Positions 56,165-64,000 of a stretch of DNA of 64,000 bases are shown one piece after another. The translations under genes were made by a program, and so were the position numbers. This DNA is from Euprymna scolopes. Lineage: Eukaryota > Mollusca > Cephalopoda > Sepiida > Sepiolidae. Numbering within the stretch: position 1 is the first letter of the stretch; every line of letters starts with the position of its first letter. The stretch spans positions 28,591,343 through 28,655,342 of the forward strand of contig CM044495.1 in the NCBI GenBank assembly GCA_024364805.1, read 5' to 3'. Under the pieces are notes generated by a model that made no database searches, was not told the origin of the DNA, and worked only from the letters and a program-made list of their open reading frames with translations.

Positions 56165-56474
56165 GCAAGGACCCCTTGTGCAGTGGTTAGAGTACTTGGA
56201 AAAATTAATTGTAAACAGTGATACTCTCCTGAAGGTTCAATCCTCAGTGTGAGCACCCGAATAATACAATTGCAAATTACTTAGTACCTCTAACCAGTCA
56301 GGGCAGACGGAACAAGAGCATGTGAAGTAAATAAAGGTTTCTGCTCAAAATTCCGTCCAAATTCTCGAGTTCGACAAGATACACCTGAAGAAGTTCGGAG
56401 GTTGTATCGACCGAAACGTTGTGAAAATCACACTCAAGATGAGAACAATAGTTCAAGTAATCCAAATAATAGGA
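56165..56474 (+). mobile_element. SINE-B, full length
   Basis: Starts 'aaggaccccttgtgcagtgg' 'ttagagtacttgg' (A box) with B box 'gaaggttcaatcctcagtgt'. The core is 'cacctgaagaagttcggagg' 'ttgtatcgaccgaaacgttg', with a perfect TTCGG/CCGAA stem. The tail is 'cactcaagatgagaacaata' 'gttcaagtaatccaaataat'. The best-preserved copy. The previous copy is its mirror image. Confidence 0.8.
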
Positions 56475-56696
56475 TTAAGACTTGTTAATTCTTCTTCAGC
56501 CAAAAGAAATAGAAAGTTAAAAGCATGACATAATTACCTGCAGTCTCAAAGGATCATAAGCGACATCGATTGGAGATAAATATTTAATCATGTCTATAGT
56601 AAAGGAAATCTAAGACAACACTTGAACTGACATGGAATGAAATTATGTTACAAGAACAGTTTTGTTTGTCTTCTAATGTCTTCTCAAACTTTCTTT

Positions 56697-56797
56697 TTAT
56701 TTGGATTATTCGGGCTACTCTTCATATCTTGAATGTTAATTTCATAATGTTTTGATTGATGTAATCTCCGATTTTCTTTAGGGGTATCTGTCAAACG

Positions 56798-56833
<36 letters not shown>

Positions 56834-57043
56834 CAAACTTGGAAATCGGCACAGAATTTCTAACGAGACCATTTATTTACTCCCCGGATATAGCATGGTC
56901 TTGTTCGGTCAACCATGATTGGGTAGCAACCCTAAGTAATTTGCAATTGTATTTTGATTGTTGTACCTTCAACCTTTAGTACATTGTAATTTAGAACTGC
57001 ATTTTACCAAGTACTTTATCCACTACACCATGGGTTCTTGTGG
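56697..57043 (-). mobile_element. SINE-B, full length, more diverged
   Basis: The plus strand reads 'tattcgggctactcttcata', '...tttcataatgttttgattga', T-run 56803-56831, 'catttatttactccccggat', 'taagtaatttgcaattgtat' and 'actttatccactacaccatg'. Same order as 55826-56164. Confidence 0.65.
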
Positions 57044-57449
57044 ACAATTCTAGTATGAATTTTAGGAACCTTAAACTCATTTTTGTTTATAGATGCACGA
57101 CATTACTATCACTATTTATAACTAAGTAATAGAATATTTTAAAGTGCATCAAGGAACAAACAGTTTATTTAGCTAATACACCAAACAAAACTGGAATCAT
57201 GCTTAGTATTTGAATATGTTTAATCTATTGAAATAAGGAATAAAGGAACACAATGCAAAATTCCAAAACTCGTTAAAGATCTTAACTTCAGTACATTAAA
57301 GATTTTAAATTATATAAAACTATCCGTTGCTATCTAGCGTTGATCTCAGGTTATTTAATTGATCTCAAAAATTCTTTTTAAAAGAATGGTTCAATTGTAG
57401 TATAGAATCGTTGGAATATCTCACCTCTTTTGCCAAAATTGATTAATAA
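57044..57449. other. Unannotated stretch
   Basis: No gene or repeat recognised. Confidence 0.3.
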
Positions 57450-57835
57450 TCTATAATATAAATCTCACCTGTCTGTTTAAATGTATGTATTATGTATGTA
57501 CGTCTGCCTAAAACTTTCAACAGAGGCGATGGATTTTCATGAGATCAGTATCGTTTTGACGCTCGATCTTTTGAACGCCAAATATCGAAAAATTGGCTAA
57601 AAACATTAATTCCTTCACCCTCAACTGAGCACTTTTCTATAAGGGGGAGGGGTCGCTTTTTTTCACTGATATTTTCGAAAGTCATCCCCTCTTTTCGATT
57701 GAATAGCCTTAATTTAAACCTTCACCACTTCTGCTTTGGCGATAGACACAACAGCAAAGACGTCATGTTTTTTTTTTCACATTCTTTTCCTTCTTTGCAG
57801 TACGGGCTCGAGCCTGCCAGCCTATTACCACTTAA

Positions 57836-57866
<31 letters not shown>

Positions 57867-57916
57867 ACTCAACACACACCTCCAAACACCCGGGCAACAC
57901 CGGGCACCCCCGCTAG
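57450..57916 (+). mobile_element. Helitron-1, non-autonomous, full length
   Basis: Starts TCTATAATATAAATCTCACC after A. Ends 'acacccgggcaacaccgggc' ACCCCCGCTAG before T, with CCCGG/CCGGG stem. A-box-like segment 57741-57763, B-like gggctcgagcct at 57804-57815. A T-run of about 29 bp lies at 57839-57867. 467 bp, no coding capacity. The short open frames across it are T-run artefacts. Confidence 0.85.
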
Positions 57917-59076
57917 TATTTAATAAAAATTTAAGCATCACATTTTTGCATGAAAACAATGTATGTGTGAAAAATGTTGCATTGTGTAAAAAAAAAAAAA
58001 AAAAAAAAGTCACGACGGCATGTGTTTGGCGATTATAGCGAATATTGGTAGTTGGAAAATAAAACGGAAATAGTATTTATTAATGAAGAAATGTATATTT
58101 TACAGCATAGTGAATACAACATAATGCCAATAAAAGTCTGTTGATTTTTCTGTCCCACCCCGTTTCCCTCTACTGCAACCTGCACTGGATAGCAGAAACA
58201 TCATTTCACAGCATGCTTGCATCTGTAAGAAAATCGTTGACAGTGTCAACAGTGCTAATGCAGTGATGGAATCTATGGGGGGGTAGTGAGGAGGAAGACG
58301 GTGCTCCTCAAGGGGTGGGAAAGATGGCTAAAAGAAGGGAAGAAGACATTGTATTCTTTCTGAAGTTTGTCTCTTCTCTCTGCTGGAGTTATTTAGAGAA
58401 AAGTGATTGGGTTACTAAGCCTCATTTGCCTACCACCTTGGTTCACAAAAATCCTGTGCCATATCAACATGAGAACAGGAAGTAGGGCAACGGTGATAGA
58501 TGTGTGGGAAGGTAGTTAACTTGTCGGAGGTTTTTGGTTGGTTGGTCAGGGAACGGTGGAGTGGGAGCGGATATGGGGATGAGGTCGATTGTGGAATTTG
58601 GGAAGCTGTGATACTGGTGATCAGTGTAAGAGTTAGGAGGGGGAGAGTCAAGCTTGAAAGAACTGATTGATTGATCTAGTAGCGACGATAACGACGATGA
58701 GGGTGGTTGTGATGAGAATTGAATACCATTTGAGAAACTTGATAAGGATAGGTGTGAGGTGGATAATGGGTGACGCAGGCGGGAGATCTGATGCAAATGA
58801 ATAACTCAATATTTCGCGAAGTGAAGCAGGGATTGAACATTACAATGAAAGCACTAGTAACGATTGATGTGAATTGGGAAAGAATATCGAGGTTGTGCTG
58901 CCAAGATAACAGTGTTATATATCTTCTCCCTCATGATTATGTGTGTGAAGATATTGGTTGCTTATGTTTCTCGTGGGTGAGTTTGAATCTGCTAGGACAT
59001 GAAGGAGACAACAATCATTTCATCTTAAAGCCGTATTAAATGCCGAAACAAAATATCTATGAAAAATTATTAATTA
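57917..59076. other. Unannotated stretch, G/A-rich 58260-58790
   Basis: An A-run (57990-58008) starts the stretch. 58260-58790 is G-rich on the plus strand, giving a Ser/Pro-rich minus-strand frame (58464-58796) and a plus-strand frame (58770-59039), neither with a domain signal. Possibly a decayed low-complexity region; no splice-site support. Confidence 0.35.
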
Positions 59077-59230
59077 TCTAATATATAAAGTAATCGCTGT
59101 CTTTGTGTGATTTTTGTGATCAATAACTTTCTTTATGCAAAATCAATATCTAATTCTAGTTAATCAGTTCCTTTGGTAGATCGTTTCAGTATGTTGTTAA
59201 GAACAATAAAATTCAATTTGATTGAATTCC
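59077..59230 (+). mobile_element. Helitron 5' end fragment
   Basis: Begins TCTAATATATAAAGTAATCG after A, a Helitron-type 5' end like that at 37324. The 3' end was not found. Confidence 0.4.
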
Positions 59231-59638
59231 TTCCAGCATATACTTTAACCAGATCCGAAATATGTTCACATGAACACCATTTCAAGAAAATGGATAACTC
59301 TGTATTTGTTAATACAGAGTTACTTCTTTTTGTTTAGAACTTATAAATAAATTTTGGAAAAAGATCATAGTTAAAAAAACGAAACAAAGAAAACAAATTA
59401 CAAATATAAACAATACCAGTTGATTATATACATACACACACACTGTTTACTATGTATGCTCACTGATTTGACATTTATAAAAACTTAATTTCCATCTTGT
59501 GCATTAAATTTCGGTAGACTTAAGGTAGAATGTGAGGCTACTGAGTTTGAACCCCCAGAACAACAATAATTATCAATTCCTACACTGATGATTGCATAAG
59601 CATAAAACACTGGTGTTTTTATGTTAAAGAATAATTGT

Positions 59639-59685
<47 letters not shown>

Positions 59686-60309
59686 ATATAGACAAATATT
59701 ACATAGTCGCTACACTGAACATGCTAATGTTTTGGACAATTGGTTCGCAAAAACCAAAAGTTCGCGTCAGCCGACGAAATAACCTTGTTTAACTCATGTT
59801 TTCTCTCTTGAATACCTTTAACTTGGTGTAATATATATACATACATGATGATGGCAACGTCTCTTGTCAGACGAGTGCCACTCCCTCAGACATTTAAAAT
59901 CCGTGATTCCAAATGTCTGAGGGAGTATCTATACAAATATGATGTTACAGAGTCTTAGCTTTGTACGACAGCTAAGTCTCTCTCTCGGTTCAAAATGTTG
60001 AGATCCAGCAACAAGCAAGAGCAAGATAGCCAGCAACAAATTAAACTGCAGACCAGCTTAATGCGGGTACTGGTCTTCCGCTTTATGGTTTTTTAAATTA
60101 GAGATTTGCTTCTCCTAGAAAGGTTGCCTTCACCACGGCTTACAGGAGCCCTCTCTACCCCAATACACATATACACGCACACAAATATACACGGTGCTAG
60201 TTGGCCGTTGACCCAGAAAAAGAGTTCATTCGCCCTTTGGAAGGTCTTGTTTTTAATCCTCCAGGGAGACTAACCACCCTCCTCACCAAACAAGTCTTGT
60301 TTTAACTCA

Positions 60310-60355
<46 letters not shown>

Positions 60356-60915
60356 CATACATACAGAGAGAGATAGACAGAGACAGAGGAGGTAGAGGCA
60401 GAGAGGGAAAGCGTGAACGAGCAAGAGAGAATTGCTATGTGTTCATGAAATCCTCCAATGGTTTGGAAGATAGACCCTCATGACCATACATATTCTGCAA
60501 CTACATTACTTAAGGTACATGAATAAGCATATTTCATTTTCAAAGTGGGTACAAATTTACCATGGGGGGTGTCTTCATGCTTGATATTCAGGAAATATTA
60601 ATATTAGAAATCAATATACGAATTTTATATTTAAAAAGAAAAAAAATCTAAATAAAAAATAAATGACAATATAGAAATTTAGGGTATATTTTCAACATAC
60701 TATTTTCTAACCTTTCTTCTTAATTAAGTGTGGATAAAGTTAACTCCATCCTTTGAATCCACTGCAACTCAAATGAGACCATGCCATAATGAGAAATGGA
60801 ACACATCTGATAATGTTAAACCTCTCTTTGTACCATTATTGATGCCAAGGATTGAAAAACCAGACACACTTGCTATGTTGGACATGATGGCACTGAGCCA
60901 TGGATTTATTATTTC
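59231..60915. other. Unannotated stretch with two microsatellites and a hairpin
   Basis: (TA)n at 59643-59682 and (TA)(CATA)(GA)n at 60312-60378. A perfect 16-bp stem, 'actccctcagacattt' (59880-59895) with 'aaatgtctgagggagt' (59911-59926), encloses a 15-nt loop. 59990-60300 looks unique or of unknown repeat type. No gene. Confidence 0.4.
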
Positions 60916-60919
60916 TTCA

Positions 60920-61475
60920 ACATTGCACTGAGATGCATGAGGCTAGCACAACGTTGAGCCAGGTTTTCAACAGGTGGCGCATAACATGTCTTCAAAATCT
61001 GGCAAGCAAGGACCTTTTTCTCCTCCTCACCTTTCTCGCAATAGAGATGTTGTGGGGGAGTCTCTGCTCTATCATTATTATCATGTCAGATGCTTGACTG
61101 AGCTTTAATCCATGGCATCCCCTGCAAAACATCTGCAACAAATACTCGTCTAGCTACAACAATTGTAAACAATTCCCTTTACTCTCTGTACCTAAAACTA
61201 AGCAAAAATTCCATGAGCAAAGTTTCTTTCTGAGAACTGTTTGTCTGTGGAACACAATACTGTGAAGCTGCTTCCCAACTGACTGTAAGACGGTCGTTTT
61301 CAAGTCTGATGTAAATAAGTTCTTGTGGAGACATCCTCTTAAATAATTATACCCTACCCAAGTTTCACGGTTTCCGATTATGACAGTGTTGTCTCACCGT
61401 CTACCTGATATTCATTAACCGTTATCGTCAAGTAGCCTTTGAGCCTTGATAAGCAATAACCCCCACCCTCTTAGT
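60920..61475 (+). mobile_element. LINE C-terminal region and 3' end, decayed
   Basis: Plus-strand text matches the LINE at 25455 across shifted frames: EASTTLSQVFN-like, 'cacctttctcgcaatagaga' 'tgttg', 'aagtttctttctgagaactg', 'gactgtaagacggtcgtttt' 'caagtctgatgtaaataag'. The 3' stem-loop region is at 61420-61452. Many changes, so an old copy. Confidence 0.75.
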
Positions 61476-61746
61476 GCAAAAAAATCTTAGTTTTCTTGAC
61501 AATAGGTTACTCTCCAATGATACGAGACTCGATTCTCAAAAACAAGATTGGTCTACTTGATTCACAGCATTTGCCATCGGTAATTTCATGTCTAATTTGC
61601 AAAGTTATAAATCAGGTCTATTCAAGTAAAAATCAGGTTTTCTTGAATTATAAACCATCCAGGCAGCCGATAGTAAAAATCAGAGTTAGATTTACTGATG
61701 TGGTAGCATCAAAACATAGCTTCACATCTCTTGTTTACTTCGCCAG

Positions 61747-61850
61747 TTAGATAGATAGATATACAGATATATATATATATATATATAGATAGATAGATAG
61801 ATATACAGATATACAAATAGATATACAGATATATAGATAGATGCACCGAT
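61747..61850. repeat. (GATA)n / (TA)n microsatellite
   Basis: Mixed gata, tata and cagata units over ~100 bp. Confidence 0.9.
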
Positions 61851-61950
61851 AATGAGATAAACTGATAGACAAATAGCAGATATTTTACTGATTTTGCTCG
61901 AACAACAATATAAGAGTAGTCCATTTTATGCGAATAATTGTTCTATGATT

Positions 61951-62289
61951 TAGTGATGGGATGATTCCAAATCCACCCCAAGATCCCAATACACAATTTT
62001 GTTCTATATTTCTTATTCTGATACAATTATTGATTCCAATTCTTTTAAACTCTCTAAATATTTAGCTCTACAGTCGTTTTTTTTTTAATTTTATGATCAC
62101 CATAAAATCATGTGATATATTTTCACAAGCATAAATATAGACGTTTGTGTGTATTAGTTTTACTGGTAGTTTAAAATCAATAAATATTTATTATTTCATT
62201 ATGAATACAAGCAAAGTCACAAAATTACCTAATTATAAAACCCCACAAAGTTCAGACTTTTTCTATTGTGATTAATCGTTCCAACACTA
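61951..62289. mobile_element. hAT-like non-autonomous element with probable 8-bp duplication
   Basis: Starts TAGTGATGGGATGATTCCA and ends, on the other strand, TAGTGTTGGAACGATTAATC. Flanks are ctatgatt (61943-61950) and ttacgatt (62290-62297), 6/8 alike. It is related to 13303-13676 (shared ends and interior 'aaatatttagct', 'tagttttactg'). 339 bp, no ORF. Confidence 0.55.
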
Positions 62290-62905
62290 TTACGATTATT
62301 TATAGCACCAAAATAACTTAAAGAGAAATGTCCACCCATACCAAATTTTAAGCACTTTATTAGCAATTTAAAAAAATTGGGGGGCCTAAAAATTTGCTGA
62401 AGCAGTTCTATCTTAAGGAATGTTATTTTTGTAAATGCAAAAATAAAAAAAAGCATTTCTTCAAATAGAATTGTTTCAATGGACATTTGTGAATTAAAAG
62501 TAAAGAAAAATAGAACCACTAATGACTGCAACAAAATTGTTCATAATGAAATGATTTGAAAAAAAAAATGATTCTATTTAGTTCAGTGTTTTTATGGCAA
62601 TTCAACACATCTTTTACTTTATAATAAAACATTGAACAGAAATTAACCCATAAGAAAGTGTTCATACCTTTTACAATATAAATCAATATGGTAGATCGGA
62701 TTGAACTTTAATTCAACTTAGCCAAGTTCCAAGTCTGCATTGATCTCTGTATGTCGAAATGAATAAATCTATCCAAACAATAGTGGTATCAGAACACAGG
62801 CTTGTTCAATGACAACTAAATGTTTATATATTTATTTCTGTTAAAATATGTTTTTTCAATTTCACCTTTTATTTATACCAATCCTTAATTTATTCATGTA
62901 ATTAC
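62290..62905. other. Unannotated stretch
   Basis: AT-rich; no gene or repeat recognised. Confidence 0.3.
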
Positions 62906-62907
62906 AG

Positions 62908-63306
62908 AGCACAAACAAATGACAAAAGTCTATATTCCAAATTTCATGATGTTGACCATCTTACAATTTATTCCTTTAATTATGTTGACATTCACAATTC
63001 TTGACCGCAATAGTTTCATAGTGCATAATCATTCATTTAATTATTATACAAATCAATCAATGAATCTATTCTGCCCTTAACTCCTCAAAAGAATGAGCAA
63101 CTATCAATCCATTAAAAGAAAGTGGAATGTATTTGGGCATGACTACAAAATCTGAAAATTGGAAAAGAAGTTGCAATTACCTTTTATTTTGTCTTTTCTT
63201 ATGTCATTTTTCTGTTAAGAATTGTGAATGTCAATGTAATTAAAGGAATAAATTGTAAGGTGGTCAACATGATGAAATTTGGAATATAGAGTTTTGTCAT
63301 CTATTT

Positions 63307-63312
<6 letters not shown>
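62908..63312. mobile_element. Foldback element, ~97-bp arms
   Basis: Arm 62908-63004 ('gtctatattccaaatttcat', 'gatgttgaccatcttacaat', 'ttattcctttaatt') is the inverse of 63215-63312 with about 10% mismatch. The ~210-bp spacer has no ORF. The right arm ends in a (TA)n run (63309-63352). Confidence 0.75.
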
Positions 63313-63354
<42 letters not shown>

Positions 63355-63612
63355 CAGAAAATATCCAAACACAGTTATGACTATACTTCATTTGCATACT
63401 TATTTTATAAAAATAATTTTGTATGTAATTTTCTATAAATTGTCTTTTTATTCCCCATTTTCTTATTATACTAACTAGTTATATTGATAACATTATTATT
63501 ATTAGTAGTAGTATTAATTAAAATGATTTAATGAAAAATCGCTATAACATTCTGAAAATTTCCAATTAAATTATTTTGACATTTACAGAACAACTTCAGA
63601 ATTCAGATGATA

Positions 63613-64000
63613 TTAGGTTGGTGCAAAAATGTCTTTTTTTGACGTTCAACTTCAAAAGATCATAACTCCTTTCATAATAACCTTTATTAAACGACATAAG
63701 AACCATTCGAATCGACACATTTTTACCAATGCAAAACAAGTTTATTTATCCTAAAAATCCGGAGTTCTAGAAGCAATGAAGTCATTGAAGGCCGATTCGG
63801 CATCTCAGCTTTTGAAGCATTTTTTGTGCAGGAAGTTGTTGAGATGCTTGAAAAAGTGATAATCGGTAGGCGAGAGGTCCGGTGAATATGGTAGATGAGA
63901 CAGAGTCTTATAGGCCAATTCATTCAGCTTCTGCAGGTCCAGTTAAGTAACATGTGGACAAGCATTGTCATGAAGGAGAATCGGTCCCTTCATGTTGACC
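63613..64000 (-). mobile_element. mariner transposon, C-terminal part and 3' end
   Basis: The terminal inverted repeat starts TTAGGTTGGTGC at 63613, after the TA target site, as in mariners of the irritans/cecropia type. The minus strand (63722-64000) reads GPILLHDNACPHVT, a stop (63943-63945), LDLQKLNELAYKT, LSHLPYSPDLSPTDYHFFKH, LNNFLHKKCFKS, a stop (63805-63807), and DAESAFNDFIASRTPDF. The Asp of HDN and the Asp of PTD are separated by 34 residues, the mariner D34D spacing. The two internal stops make it inactive. The N-terminal part lies beyond the right edge. Confidence 0.9.

Noticed and set aside
58464-58796. 110-codon Ser/Pro-rich minus-strand frame
   Set aside because: Explained by G/A-rich plus-strand composition; overlapping frames on the same strand are equally open; no splice-site support.

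Overview
This window looks like transposon-dense, AT-rich, non-coding DNA from a large invertebrate genome. Long TA, GA and GATA microsatellites are interleaved with decayed LINEs, several SINE families, Helitrons, mariner and hAT-like remnants, and foldback elements. The mix of LINE C-terminal tails and modular tRNA- and 5S-headed SINEs fits a lophotrochozoan, most likely a cephalopod. That assignment is from memory of such repeats, not from a marker gene. I see no intact gene, no functional tRNA or rRNA gene, no CRISPR array, and no recognisable LTR or virus-derived element. There are two assembly gaps (26532-26908 and 45795-46743).

Layout. 1-7 kb: LINE and SINE pieces, then one well-formed 60-nt coding exon on the minus strand (6899-6958). 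7-13.7 kb: LINE 3' ends, a Helitron, a SINE and hAT-like elements. 14-19.5 kb: microsatellites, foldbacks and a Helitron split by an insertion. 21.8-22.5 kb: two mariner 5' ends fused head to head. 24-27.4 kb: purine-rich DNA, a LINE with an unbroken 196-codon C-terminal frame (25459-26049) and a 21-bp minisatellite running into gap 1. 28-34 kb: inverted SINE-A pair, two back-to-back Helitrons, a near-palindrome, a LINE. 36-38.6 kb: a 5S-headed SINE, a Helitron-to-Helitron junction and a ~278-bp tandem repeat. 39-50 kb: LINEs, further 5S-headed SINEs, gap 2, a SINE-D with target-site duplication, a Helitron. 51-57 kb: LINE pieces and a head-to-head SINE-B pair. 57-64 kb: Helitrons, a LINE, a hAT-like element, a foldback and a mariner running off the right edge.

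If the exon at 6899-6958 is real, most of the window could be intron or flank of a minus-strand gene whose other exons I cannot identify. No multi-gene system is visible. The most notable things are (a) a short stem-loop just before a GAAACGTTG-like motif, shared by otherwise different retroposon families with base-pair covariation; (b) 5S rRNA-headed SINEs of two tail types with clean target-site duplications; (c) small Helitrons carrying tRNA-like A and B boxes; and (d) an unusual density of long inverted repeats. Family names SINE-A to SINE-D and Helitron-1/-2 are local labels only.
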